Shown here: in pieces, positions 24,510-33,117 of the stretch
Layout: every line of letters begins with the position of its first letter
Position numbering within the stretch: position 1 is the first letter of the stretch
Assembly: GCA_963665395.2 (NCBI GenBank)
Contig: OY762251.1
Span: 1,984,001-2,048,000, forward strand
Length of the DNA stretch: 64,000 nucleotides
Direction: 5' to 3'
From: Bin87 sp963665395
GTDB lineage: Bacteria > Chloroflexota > Dehalococcoidia > Lucifugimonadales > UBA3495
Notes under the pieces: generated by a model
What the model saw: only the letters and a program-made list of their open reading frames with translations
Database searches by the model: none
Told to the model about the DNA's origin: nothing
Made by a program: the position numbers and the translations under genes

Positions 24510-24800
24510 ATGGCGTCCAGAAATCGACCCCTGAACGTCCAAATTCGGGTCGCTAGCCAGGGTGGTTGGTTAGCGATATTCCGAGGCGAAAGCCAAGGCA
24601 GCGCTCTGGAACGGGTCCTGCCAGAACTGGAACGCGACGGCTACCGGGTGGCGTTCATCGTCCCGGACAGCTTCAGCCTCGGCAAGAAGTTGCTCAATTT
24701 TTTGCGTGCGTTAGTGACCCTCGGATTTTCTTACGAAGTCCAAGGCCTGCTCATCATCGGCGAGCGGATTGACGGTGAAAGGGGGTCTGACGATGCGTAG
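24510..24800 (+). CDS. Small protein of unknown function under leader control
   Basis: A 96-residue protein, MASRNRPLNVQIRVASQGGW ... RVAFIVPDSFSLGKKLLNFL ... FSYEVQGLLIIGERIDGERG. Alternating strands and helices suggest a compact alpha/beta fold. No family recognised. ATG 24510 follows GGAGG by 7 nt, and the leader overlaps that site. Its last 8 nt overlap the lipoprotein gene at 24793, so the two are translationally coupled. Confidence 0.65.
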   Translation: MASRNRPLNVQIRVASQGGWLAIFRGESQGSALERVLPELERDGYRVAFIVPDSFSLGKKLLNFLRALVTLGFSYEVQGLLIIGERIDGERGSDDA

Positions 24801-25380
24801 TGCCCTCCTCGTTCTCGCCCTCGCTCTAACGCTGACCCTGGCTTGTGGTGCGGCAGTTGAACCAGAGACGAACCAAACTCAGGAAACAAAACAGAGCCAA
24901 GAGGTAGCGCAGCAATACACAGATGCAGAAAATATCTCAAGAAAAGAAGTCAAACAGCAGACCAAGGAAGCCGAAAAACGATCCGAAGAAATTGAAAAGA
25001 AGAATGAGTGGGAAGATAATAACGCATGGTGCCTCAATATGGCTACAATAATCAGCCATGTTGACAGCGAACTTTACGAAGCGGTGAATTACGCCAATGC
25101 CGGCCTAGATAACCCAGGGAATTTGCGTCAGGTTCAATTCTACGCTGAATTTGCTGCGGCACCGTTCACGGAGCGTTGGTACAGCAATCCCCGTCTTACA
25201 TCGAAATCCGAGAAATTACACCGTTCTATTGAAGATTTTGGTGTAGAACTTACCGAGTTCCACACTAACTTCGAGCAGTCCAGCAACCGCAAAATCCAAA
25301 GACAATTGAAAAATCTGGCCGGCGATTTCGTTGACCTCCACGGGGACTTTGAGGATTTTTGCGAACCCTACCTGTATTAG
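24793..25380 (+). CDS. Lipoprotein with charged helical linker
   Basis: A 195-residue exported lipoprotein. The signal peptide MRSALLVLALALTLTLACGA has the lipobox TLAC. A ~60-residue Gln/Glu/Lys-rich helix follows (TKEAEKRSEEIEKKNEWEDN). A C-terminal helical domain follows (LHRSIEDFGVELTEFHTNFE) with Cys at both ends (WCLNM, DFCEPYLY). The function is unknown. ATG 24793 has AAGGGGG upstream and overlaps the preceding gene. Low-GC codon use marks it as part of the cargo segment. Confidence 0.75.
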   Translation: MRSALLVLALALTLTLACGAAVEPETNQTQETKQSQEVAQQYTDAENISRKEVKQQTKEAEKRSEEIEKKNEWEDNNAWCLNMATIISHVDSELYEAVNYANAGLDNPGNLRQVQFYAEFAAAPFTERWYSNPRLTSKSEKLHRSIEDFGVELTEFHTNFEQSSNRKIQRQLKNLAGDFVDLHGDFEDFCEPYLY

Positions 25381-25449
25381 TAGACGCCAAACCCACTAAA
25401 CCCGTGCGTTGTAGCGAGAAGTCGATCCAGAGGACGCGAGGAGGTTCCA

Positions 25450-26208
25450 ATGACCAGCCGAAATACAACCTGGGAAGCCGCCGTCTTGGAAGTTTTGCGG
25501 GAAGCCCCAGATCCACTTCACTATACCGAAATTGCACAACGGATTCTAGAGCGAGGATTTGAAACAAGAACCGCAAATCCGCAGGCCATCGCTAACAAAA
25601 CCCTGCGCGATCTTATGTCAGCGAGGGGCGGCAGGCGTGTTCAGGCAATCGACAATCAAAGGGGCTGGTACGCCTTGGCCGAGAAAGCCCAGAAATTCAA
25701 CAGTGAGATCAGGGACGAAGAAGCGGCAGCGGACGACAGCGAAATCATCAAAATCGCAGCGTTCGGGCTGTTTTGGCAACGGGATTTGGTGAACTGGGAT
25801 ACCGGCAAAACCCTTTACGGCCAACAGAGCAAGGACGCCATTGCTGTTGATTTCGCAGACCAAGACGGCTTGTACTTTCTCCACGACGGCAGAAGAGAGG
25901 TAATGTACATCGGCAAGACCTTCACGCCAACGGCCAGATACGGACTTCTCACCCGGTTGAAGAGCCACCACGACGACCCCAGGAAGACCGTCTATTGGGA
26001 CAGTTTCTCGTGGTTCGGTTTCAAGCCCGTGTCGGAAGACGGGCAACTACAGCAACCCCCCGAAAATGCGACGTTCAAAAGCGTGGTGAGCCTGATCGAA
26101 GCGATTTTCATCGAAACGCTGCTACCCCGCTTGAACCAACAGTCCGGCGAAGGAATGGCCCAGGCGCGAGAGGACGGGTTGTACTTTCAGTCGGCTGCAC
26201 AACGGTAG
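25450..26208 (+). CDS. HARE-HTH domain protein with GIY-YIG-like nuclease domain
   Basis: A 252-residue protein. Residues ~5-75 match the HARE-HTH winged helix (TWEAAVLEVLREAPDPLHYT then EIAQRILERG), found in restriction enzymes and chromatin proteins. Residues ~135-245 look like a GIY-YIG core: GLYFLHDGRREVMYIGKT, then LLTRLKSHH, with a possible catalytic Glu in VVSLIEAIFIETLLPRLNQQ. Inference: a DNA-cutting defence or mobility protein. The ribosome site GAGGAGGTTCC resembles the leader tails at 6480 and 24497, but here no complementary strand is seen upstream. Confidence 0.75.
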   Translation: MTSRNTTWEAAVLEVLREAPDPLHYTEIAQRILERGFETRTANPQAIANKTLRDLMSARGGRRVQAIDNQRGWYALAEKAQKFNSEIRDEEAAADDSEIIKIAAFGLFWQRDLVNWDTGKTLYGQQSKDAIAVDFADQDGLYFLHDGRREVMYIGKTFTPTARYGLLTRLKSHHDDPRKTVYWDSFSWFGFKPVSEDGQLQQPPENATFKSVVSLIEAIFIETLLPRLNQQSGEGMAQAREDGLYFQSAAQR

Positions 26209-26327
26209 GCTCAAAGGCAAATTTGAGTTAGTAGAGCGCAGGTTTAACGGTGGGATTGACTTTGCGGCCGGGTTGTGCATGGCGGATCTGGGATTGGCTG
26301 GGGACGGTGCGGACGGGGTGGGTTCTG

Positions 26328-26388
26328 GGTCAGGCGTCCAGGTCGGATGTTCTGATTAAGATTTGCTACTTTGGGTTATAATTGCCGA
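26328..26388 (-). repeat. Right terminal inverted repeat of the cargo element
   Basis: Inner block 26328-26350 and outer block 26362-26388, only 11 bp apart against 28 bp on the left. The stretch 26209-26327 between the nuclease gene and this end contains no gene. Confidence 0.7.
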
Positions 26389-26403
26389 AATGTCTAACGG
26401 GAC

Positions 26404-27675
26404 CTAGTCCTGGTAACGACGGAAGACCAGGCAGGCGTTCTGGCCGCCGAAGCCGAAAGCGTTGGACAGGACCACCGCCACGTCAGCATCCCGGGCCTGA
26501 TTGGGCACGTAGTCCAGATCGCACTCGGGGTCGGGGGTTTCCTGGTTGACGGTCGGGTGGATGCGCTGATCAACGATGGTCTTGACACAGGCCACGGCTT
26601 CCAGCGCGCCCGACGCGCCCAGGGCGTGGCCGATCATGCCCTTGGTGCTGCTCACCGGGATCCGGTAGGCGGCGTCCTGGAACAGGCGCTTGATGGCGAC
26701 GGTTTCCACCGCGTCGTTGAGGGGAGTGGAGGTGCCGTGAGCGTTGATGTAGTCCACGTCCCCGGTGGACAGCCCCGCGTCGGAAAGGGCGTCGGACATG
26801 GCCCGGGCCGCGCTGGCTCCGGTCTCCTGGGGTTGCACCAGGTGTCCAGCGTCGGCGGTGGCGCCGAACCCGGCCACTTCGCAGAGGATGTTCGCGCCCC
26901 GGGATTTGGCGCGTTCCAGCTCTTCCAGGATGAGGATGCCGGCCCCTTCGGCCGGCACGAACCCATCCCGTTCCGCGTCAAAGGGCCGGCTGGCGCGGTG
27001 TGGCTCGTCGTTGCGGGCGCTGAGGGCGCGCATTACGGCGAACCCGGCCAGGCCCAGCTGGCTGATGCCGGCCTCGGCTCCGCCGGTGAGCATCACGTCG
27101 GCGACGCCGTGCCGAATGGCCTGCAAAGCTTCGCCGATGGCGTTGTTGGACGCGGCGCAGGCGGTGGTTGACGTGGAGTTGTAGCCGTGGGCGCCGACGT
27201 ACTGGCTCACGTTGGCCGCCGCCATGTTGGGCAAAATCATGGGGAAAAAGAAGGGAGACATCCGCATACCGCCCCGGTCGGCCAGGATGCGGCAGTTCTC
27301 TTCCAGCGTTGGAAAGCCGCCGTTGCCGTTGCCCAACAGCACGCCCACGCGATAGGGGTCTTCGCGGCCCAGGTCCAGCCCGGCGTCGGGCACTGCCTGC
27401 AACGCCGCGGCCACGGCCATTTGGGAAAACCGGGCCATCCGCCGGGCTTCGCGGCGGGGGATGTAGTCTTCCGGGTTGAAGTCGTCGGCCTGGCCGGCAA
27501 TCTGGCAGGGGTAGTCGGTGGGGTCGCACAGAGTCATTGGGCCGATGCCGGATACGCCGGCGACCAGGTTGGCCCAGAAGTCATCGGGCGTCAGGCCCAG
27601 CGGGGTAATCGCGCCCAGCCCGGTGACCACTACGCGCCGGCGGGGGCGGCCGGTTTCAGCTCCGTTGTCCATCAT
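26404..27675 (-). CDS. fabF: Beta-ketoacyl-ACP synthase II (FabF-like)
   Basis: A 423-residue condensing enzyme of fatty acid elongation, joining malonyl-ACP to acyl-ACP. The nucleophile Cys is in STSTTACAASNNAIGEALQA (about residue 175). The two catalytic His are in INAHGTSTPLNDAVE and GMIGHALGASGALE. The C-terminus NAFGFGGQNACLVFRRY is typical. A paralog is at 33118. It ends 16 nt from the right end of the cargo element and is probably transcribed with folC, from which 28 nt separate it. Confidence 0.93.
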   Translation of the reverse strand: MMDNGAETGRPRRRVVVTGLGAITPLGLTPDDFWANLVAGVSGIGPMTLCDPTDYPCQIAGQADDFNPEDYIPRREARRMARFSQMAVAAALQAVPDAGLDLGREDPYRVGVLLGNGNGGFPTLEENCRILADRGGMRMSPFFFPMILPNMAAANVSQYVGAHGYNSTSTTACAASNNAIGEALQAIRHGVADVMLTGGAEAGISQLGLAGFAVMRALSARNDEPHRASRPFDAERDGFVPAEGAGILILEELERAKSRGANILCEVAGFGATADAGHLVQPQETGASAARAMSDALSDAGLSTGDVDYINAHGTSTPLNDAVETVAIKRLFQDAAYRIPVSSTKGMIGHALGASGALEAVACVKTIVDQRIHPTVNQETPDPECDLDYVPNQARDADVAVVLSNAFGFGGQNACLVFRRYQD

Positions 27676-27703
27676 CGTTACGATTCCAGCAGTGGATGGC
27701 CGT

Positions 27704-29095
27704 TCACCGCAGATCCGGCGGCAGCAAGTCGGGGTAAATCTCCGGGGCGATGCCCAGCATCGTTTCCCGCGCCTCCGCGACGACGAACAGGGAGCCGGTA
27801 ACCAGGGTCAGATCGTCGGGGCCGGCCTTGTCCAGCGCCAGATCCAGGGCGTCGCCGACGTTGGAGACGGCGGTAACCCGGTCGGGAGCCATGCCGTGGG
27901 CCAGGAATACGTCCGCGATTTCCGTGGGACGCATGGAGCGGGGATGCCGGGAACGGGTGGCAATGACCCGGTGGCAGCGTTGGGCCAGCAGCTCGACCAT
28001 GGCGTCCACCCGCTTGTCGCGGGAGAATCCCACTACCGCCAGCAGGCGGCGGTCCGGCGCATAGGCCGGCAGGGTGTTCAGAAGGGTTGCCATGGAATGG
28101 TCGTTGTGGGCGCCATCGGCAATCACGGTGGGGGAATGCCGCAGCGCCTCCAGCCGGCCGGGCCATTCAACCGTCGCCAGGCCATCCGTAACGGCTTGGC
28201 GGTTCACCGGATACCCGGCGTCGGCAAAAGCCTCAACCGCGCCAACCGCCACGGCGGCGTTGACGCCCTGGAAGCCGCCCAACAGCGGCAAATTCACCTG
28301 ATAAGTATCCCGCTGGCCGTGGACCGTGAGTTCCTGACCGTCGATAGAAGCTGATGCGATTTCCCAGGTAACGGCGTTGCCAACCCAGACGACCGGAGCG
28401 GACTGCTCGCCGGCGGTGGCCTGGATAACGGATTCGGCCTCGGGAAACTGCGGGGCTACGACGACGGGAACCCCGGGCTTGATGATGCCGGCTTTGTCGG
28501 CGGCAATCTCACCGATGGTATCGCCCAGGATTGCCGTGTGGTCCAGGCTCACCGGGGTAATCACGCTCACCGCCGGGGTTACCACGTTGGTGGCGTCCAG
28601 GCGGCCGCCCAGTCCCACCTCGATCACGCTGGCGTCCGTGCTGTCCTCGGCGAAACATTGGAAGGCCATGGCGGTCAGGTATTCGAACAGCGTGGCCGGG
28701 CCGGCTTTCGGGTCATCCGCGTTGTCAAGATGGTGGGGCCACACGCTTTCGGTCAAGTCTGCGAAACGCTGCGGTGAAACCGGCTGCCCCTCTCTTCGGA
28801 TGCGCTCGCAAAAAGAGTGCAAATGCGGCGACGAATAGAACCCGGTTGAGTAGCCCGCCGCGCGGAGTATTGACTCCACCATCGCCGCCGTGCTGCCCTT
28901 GCCCTTGGTGCCGGCGACGTGGACGATGCCGGGCCGGCGGTGCGGCGCGCCCATCCGTTCCAGCAGCCGCTCTACGTTGTGCAGGTCGTAAATGCGCTTC
29001 TGCCGGGGCAGGGACGGCGTTACGCGCTCGTGGTCAACGAGGGATAGGAGGCGCGCCACCGCATCTTGGTAGGACTGGAGCATGGCGGACGTCAA
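27704..29095 (-). CDS. folC: Folylpolyglutamate/dihydrofolate synthase
   Basis: A 463-residue Mur-ligase-type ATPase that adds glutamate to folates. The ATP loop GTKGKGSTAAMVESILRAAG lies near residue 61. The folate-binding segment STGFYSSPHLHSFCERIR, DASVIEVGLGGRLDATN and the Mur motif VIADGAHNDHSM are all present. The length fits. Its ATG overlaps the stop of the upstream SDR gene by 4 nt, so the two are coupled. Confidence 0.93.
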   Translation of the reverse strand: MTSAMLQSYQDAVARLLSLVDHERVTPSLPRQKRIYDLHNVERLLERMGAPHRRPGIVHVAGTKGKGSTAAMVESILRAAGYSTGFYSSPHLHSFCERIRREGQPVSPQRFADLTESVWPHHLDNADDPKAGPATLFEYLTAMAFQCFAEDSTDASVIEVGLGGRLDATNVVTPAVSVITPVSLDHTAILGDTIGEIAADKAGIIKPGVPVVVAPQFPEAESVIQATAGEQSAPVVWVGNAVTWEIASASIDGQELTVHGQRDTYQVNLPLLGGFQGVNAAVAVGAVEAFADAGYPVNRQAVTDGLATVEWPGRLEALRHSPTVIADGAHNDHSMATLLNTLPAYAPDRRLLAVVGFSRDKRVDAMVELLAQRCHRVIATRSRHPRSMRPTEIADVFLAHGMAPDRVTAVSNVGDALDLALDKAGPDDLTLVTGSLFVVAEARETMLGIAPEIYPDLLPPDLR

Positions 29096-30030
29096 CGGCG
29101 GGAAGCCATCCCCAGGTTGAGGCGGAGGGCATCGCCGAAAGTGATGTCGTTCACGTGGTCAAGATTGCCGGCCAGGGGCCGGGGCCGGAATCCGAAGACG
29201 CGCTCCACCGAGTCGGGTTCCGCGACATTGCGCAGCGTCACCAGTTGCAGCATGGCGCGGTTGATCGGCGCGTGTGGCGTGATGATGTCCATGGCCGCCA
29301 CCATAGGACGGATTTTCCATAAGGGGATGTTCAGCCGCAGCCTTTTTTTGCCCATGGCGCGGGCCACGATGCCGACGATTTCATTGTACGACAGGCGTTG
29401 CGGTCCTCCAATTTCCAAAATCCGGCTGCCCCGGATATTCCCGCCGACGGATGACACGATGCACCGCGCCACGTCATCCACGTGTATGGGTTGGAGCCGA
29501 TTGTTGCCGGAGCCGATGACTGGGGTGATTGGCATGGTCCGAACCAGCGCGGCCACCGCCGTGGTGAATTCGTCGCCGGGCCCGAAAATCAAGGAGGGTC
29601 GGATGATGACGTGGGGCAGTCCGCTGGCAATCACTTCCTGCTCGCCCTGCCACTTGGAGTATAGATAGCGTAGGCGCGGGTTGTCGGCCGCGCCCAACGC
29701 GCTGACGTGGATGAAACGGCGCACCGAACCGGCTTCTTTGGCGGCGGCGGCCACGTTGGCGGCGCCCTGCCGGTTGATGGCGTCGAACTGCCGCTCGCCG
29801 CCGCGGATCACCGCCACCAGGTGGATCACCTCGGAGATGTCGCGGCAGGCTTCGGTGAGCGCGTCGGGGTCGGTTACGTCGCCGTAGCAGACTTCCGTTG
29901 GGGGGTTGGCGAAAACGCTCTCGCTGCCGGGGCGGCGCACCATCGTCCTCACGGAATGTCCGGCGCCAAGGAGACGCGCAACGACGCGGCGGCCCAATAG
30001 CCCGGTGGCGCCGGTTACCAGAACAGTCAT
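29092..30030 (-). CDS. NDUFA9-like atypical SDR (NAD(P)-binding)
   Basis: A 312-residue protein. The Rossmann loop VTGATGLLGRRVVARLLGAG starts at residue 4. GDVTDPDALTEACRDISEVI, an active-site-like YSKWQGEQEV and PSLIFGPGD follow the complex-I-subunit (NDUFA9)/YwnB group of SDRs. These bind NAD(P)H but often lack oxidoreductase activity. ATG 30030 sits directly before the fold; upstream frame has no homology. A minus-strand TTGGTG-16 nt-TATACT around 30072-30099 could be its promoter. First gene of the SDR-folC-fabF unit. Confidence 0.88.
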   Translation of the reverse strand: MTVLVTGATGLLGRRVVARLLGAGHSVRTMVRRPGSESVFANPPTEVCYGDVTDPDALTEACRDISEVIHLVAVIRGGERQFDAINRQGAANVAAAAKEAGSVRRFIHVSALGAADNPRLRYLYSKWQGEQEVIASGLPHVIIRPSLIFGPGDEFTTAVAALVRTMPITPVIGSGNNRLQPIHVDDVARCIVSSVGGNIRGSRILEIGGPQRLSYNEIVGIVARAMGKKRLRLNIPLWKIRPMVAAMDIITPHAPINRAMLQLVTLRNVAEPDSVERVFGFRPRPLAGNLDHVNDITFGDALRLNLGMASRR

Positions 30031-30172
30031 GATTAAGGTCAGCAAAATGCGGGAGGAACGGCCTGCATTCAGTATATCATCGTCGTAGCCTTCACCAACG
30101 GCATACGGTATCGTACAATACGGCGACTTCAGGAAACTGACGGCATCCGGCGCAGTAACTCGAACCGGAAAC

Positions 30173-31150
30173 ATGACTTCATCCGCATCCAATACACCGA
30201 GTTCCGGCAATGCCGGCGCATTGCATTTCGGCGCCAGCATGGCCTTGCCCGCCCACCGCACCGTGGAACAGGCCCGGCTGATGGAAGAGCTGGGTTTCGA
30301 GTTCATGGGAGCGGGAGAGCACTTCATGCGCGGGCGTCCGCCCGGACCTACCCACGCCGCGCTGCCCCTTCTGGCCGTGGCGGCCGGCGCCACCGAGCGG
30401 ATGCGGATACTTACCTCAGTCACCCTGGCTCCCTTTTACCATCCGTTGATGCTGGCGCGCATGACGGCGACGTTGGACATCGCATCCGGCGGGCGGCTTA
30501 CGCTGGGCGTCGGCGTCGGGGGCGAGTTTGCCATGGAGTACGAGAACGCCGGCATCAACATCCGGCATCGCGGACGCCGGACGGATGAATGCCTCGAAGG
30601 GCTCCGGCGCCTGTGGACCGACGACTCCGTGACGATGCGCGGCCGGCATTACACCTTGGATGAGGCCGCCATTAACCCGAAACCAACCCAGCAACCCCAT
30701 CCTCCGGTGTGGGTGGCCGGCCGACGAGACGCGGCCATGCGCCGGGCCGTGCGTTTCGGGGACGGGTGGCTGCCTTATTTCTACAGTCCCGAAAGATACG
30801 CGGATAGCGTCGAGAAGATCAACGCCTTTGCCGGCGAAGAAGGGCGCGACCTATCCGGTTTTCAATGGGCGTTCTTTCCCTACATCACCATTGCGCCCAC
30901 CGAGGAGCAGGCCGCCCGGACGGCCGCCGCATCCCTGGGCAACCAGTACGTCTACGGTGGCGAGTTCATCAATATCGTGAGGCGTTACTGCCTGCTGGGC
31001 ACGCCCAAAATGTGCATTGAGAGGTTGCAGGAGTACATCGACGCCGGAGCTCGCTACATAATCTTCAGCATCGCCGCGCCTCCGGAGGACCGCCGCCGCC
31101 ATCTGGAGGTAATTGCCAAAGACATTGTTCCCCATTTTCGGTCGCGTTAA
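30173..31150 (+). CDS. LLM-class flavin/F420-dependent oxidoreductase
   Basis: A 325-residue luciferase-like TIM barrel. The N-terminus LHFGASMALPAHRTVEQARL, TERMRILTSVTLAPFYHPLM, GRLTLGVGVGGEFAMEYENA and INPKPTQQPHPPVWVAGRRD then AAMRRAVRFGDGWLPY are the usual signatures of the F420-type subgroup. The substrate is unknown. The gene is divergent from the SDR gene; the 142 nt between them contains a TACAAT box near 30113. There is no strong ribosome site before the ATG. Confidence 0.9.
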   Translation: MTSSASNTPSSGNAGALHFGASMALPAHRTVEQARLMEELGFEFMGAGEHFMRGRPPGPTHAALPLLAVAAGATERMRILTSVTLAPFYHPLMLARMTATLDIASGGRLTLGVGVGGEFAMEYENAGINIRHRGRRTDECLEGLRRLWTDDSVTMRGRHYTLDEAAINPKPTQQPHPPVWVAGRRDAAMRRAVRFGDGWLPYFYSPERYADSVEKINAFAGEEGRDLSGFQWAFFPYITIAPTEEQAARTAAASLGNQYVYGGEFINIVRRYCLLGTPKMCIERLQEYIDAGARYIIFSIAAPPEDRRRHLEVIAKDIVPHFRSR

Positions 31151-31268
31151 GGTCGTCGGGCGGAGTATCCCGGCGTTGACATCCATGTTGTATAATGGCG
31201 TCCAGAAGCGTGTTGGAAGAAATCGTCAAGCCGCTCCCTGTCCCCAAGCATCGGAGTACGTGAGCCAA

Positions 31269-33116
31269 ATGAGCGTTATTGGACTGCTCGACAATAAATT
31301 TGACGGCGCTCCCGCCGCCGTTTCCCCGGTTTCCATACAACCCAGGGGTGACCGCACACGTCGGGTGATGATGGTGCAGCCGGCATCGGCCGGCGGCAAC
31401 TTTGAGTACATTGCCATACCCCGCCAGGGGATGCTGTTTCTGTCCGGTGCCCTGGCGCAATGGGACGGCCCTTACGTATATGAGCGGGACATCTGGTTTG
31501 AAGACCGATTGGGCCGCATGGATCCGGACCAAGACTTGGACGGGATCGACGTCCTGATGATCACTTCGCTCATCAACGAGACGCCCCGCGCCTACGAAAT
31601 AGCCCGGGAAGCCCGGCAGTTTCATCCCGATCTGGTGGTCCTGGGCGGTGGGCCGCAGCTGAGTCCTCTGCCTGAGGAAGCGATTGAGCGCGGCGGGTTC
31701 GATGTCATCGTCAATCGGGAGGGCGAAGACATCATCGGGCAGCTGTGCGATATCCTGCTGACCTGGCGCGATGATCGCAAGTACGCCTATCTGGAGCGCG
31801 TGGCCGGCATCTCGTTCATGCGGGATGGTCATCTGGTTCAGACCCGTCGCAAGGGTCTGGTCGCTCCCGATTTCGTTCCCCTTCCCGATTTCCGCTCAAT
31901 CCGCGGGCTGTCGCCGGCGAACCCCATGGCCGGAGCGGTGTTGGAAACGGTGCGAGGCTGTACCGAAAATTGCTCCTACTGCCAGGTCATTCAACAGTTC
32001 CTGGGTTATCGCCTCATCGACCGGGAAACCGAGTTCAGGCGATTGGAGCAGCTGGAAGACTTGGCCGCCGACGGCCTGATCCACACCGGCCGGAACGGCA
32101 AATTCAACGTCTTCATCTCTGACGACCTGCACACCCCGCCGCTGCGCGCGGTCAAGTTCCGCAATGAGCGGTTGGAAAGATTGAAGGGCTGGATGGGCAG
32201 GACCGACTCCATGAACATGATCTGCCAGGCACGGGCCGAAATCGGGCAGGACGAGGAACTGTCCGACGCGTTGCTGGAAGCAAACGTCAAGATGCTCTAC
32301 TTGGGTGTAGAGTCCAACAACGCCGAAAGCCTGGCCGCCGTCCGCAAACGCCAGGAACCCGGCCAGATGGAAAGGGATCTGGTGCGGCTCAACGAGAAGG
32401 GATTCTCCGTTGTCGCCATGACCATCATCGGGTTGCCTTACGACACCGAGGAATCGATCATGACGCTGGCGGACTGGGTTACCCAGCACAGCCGCTACCA
32501 AACGGCTAACCTGCTGACTCCGTTGCCCGCCACGTCCAACTGGAGCCTGAAGCCGCTGAACGCCAACGGGGAACCGCTCCAGGAAGGCGAGATGCGGCCC
32601 TACGAGCTTTACACCGGTCGCCAGTTCGTTCACGAAGACGAGCGCTGGACCATGGCCGAAAGCCGCGAACTGTTCGACCGGTACAGCGCGAAACTCACGT
32701 CCATCGATGCGTTGTACGGCCGCATTTTCCGCATCCTGGGCAACTACCGACTGCGCCAGGCGCGCAGCGTGCAGGATTTGTCCGAAACCACCGAAACGAT
32801 GCGGAATTGGTCGTATCAGGTGGAACAGGCGGGCAAGGAGTTCGGGGAACACCTCAATCAGCGCGTCACCGAATTGTCTGACACGCTGCGCTCGGTCAGC
32901 CAGCCCCTGTCCAATATGGGGTCGGATTTCATGGACAACCTTCGCACTCACATCAACGAAGCGTCGGAGGCGTTGCGTAACTACGCCGAGCGGGCGGACA
33001 GCGGCAGTAAAGACGTCGCCGCCAACATTTCTGTCCGCGTGAACGAGGTTACCGAAATGCTGAACGGCGTCCTCGAGTCCGCCGGCCAGCGCCGCAATCC
33101 GAATCGAGCGAGATAG
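31269..33116 (+). CDS. B12-binding radical SAM protein with C-terminal coiled coil
   Basis: A 615-residue protein. The N-terminal ~170 residues are a cobalamin-binding-like Rossmann domain (VDVLMITSLINETPRAYEIA-type, VVLGGGPQLSPLPEEAIERG). The radical SAM cluster motif C-x3-C-x2-C is RGCTENCSYC near residue 240. The core continues with LEANVKMLYLGVESNNAESL and MTIIGLPYDTEESI. The last ~120 residues are a long amphipathic helix (LSETTETMRNWSYQVEQAGK ... LSDTLRSVSQPLSN), unusual for the family. The start may be ATG 31269 or GTG 31260. TATAAT is at 31191-31196. It abuts fabF2 (1 nt gap). Confidence 0.87.
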   Translation: MSVIGLLDNKFDGAPAAVSPVSIQPRGDRTRRVMMVQPASAGGNFEYIAIPRQGMLFLSGALAQWDGPYVYERDIWFEDRLGRMDPDQDLDGIDVLMITSLINETPRAYEIAREARQFHPDLVVLGGGPQLSPLPEEAIERGGFDVIVNREGEDIIGQLCDILLTWRDDRKYAYLERVAGISFMRDGHLVQTRRKGLVAPDFVPLPDFRSIRGLSPANPMAGAVLETVRGCTENCSYCQVIQQFLGYRLIDRETEFRRLEQLEDLAADGLIHTGRNGKFNVFISDDLHTPPLRAVKFRNERLERLKGWMGRTDSMNMICQARAEIGQDEELSDALLEANVKMLYLGVESNNAESLAAVRKRQEPGQMERDLVRLNEKGFSVVAMTIIGLPYDTEESIMTLADWVTQHSRYQTANLLTPLPATSNWSLKPLNANGEPLQEGEMRPYELYTGRQFVHEDERWTMAESRELFDRYSAKLTSIDALYGRIFRILGNYRLRQARSVQDLSETTETMRNWSYQVEQAGKEFGEHLNQRVTELSDTLRSVSQPLSNMGSDFMDNLRTHINEASEALRNYAERADSGSKDVAANISVRVNEVTEMLNGVLESAGQRRNPNRAR

Positions 33117-33117
33117 C

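Larger units (their letters stand above)
23554..26388. mobile_element. Transposase-less cargo element with long compound inverted repeats
   Basis: The ends TCGGGAATTATAACCCAAAG and (complement) TCGGCAATTATAACCCAAAG each continue with TAGCAAA, giving 27 bp with one mismatch. A second inverted block, ACATCCGACC..GACGCCTGACC, lies inside each end (23609-23631 and 26328-26350, 22 of 23 identical). The direct repeat AATG flanks the element (23550-23553 and 26389-26392), consistent with a 4 bp target duplication. Inside are five genes and an RNA leader but no recognisable transposase. The interior is AT-richer than the neighbours. Confidence 0.65.
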
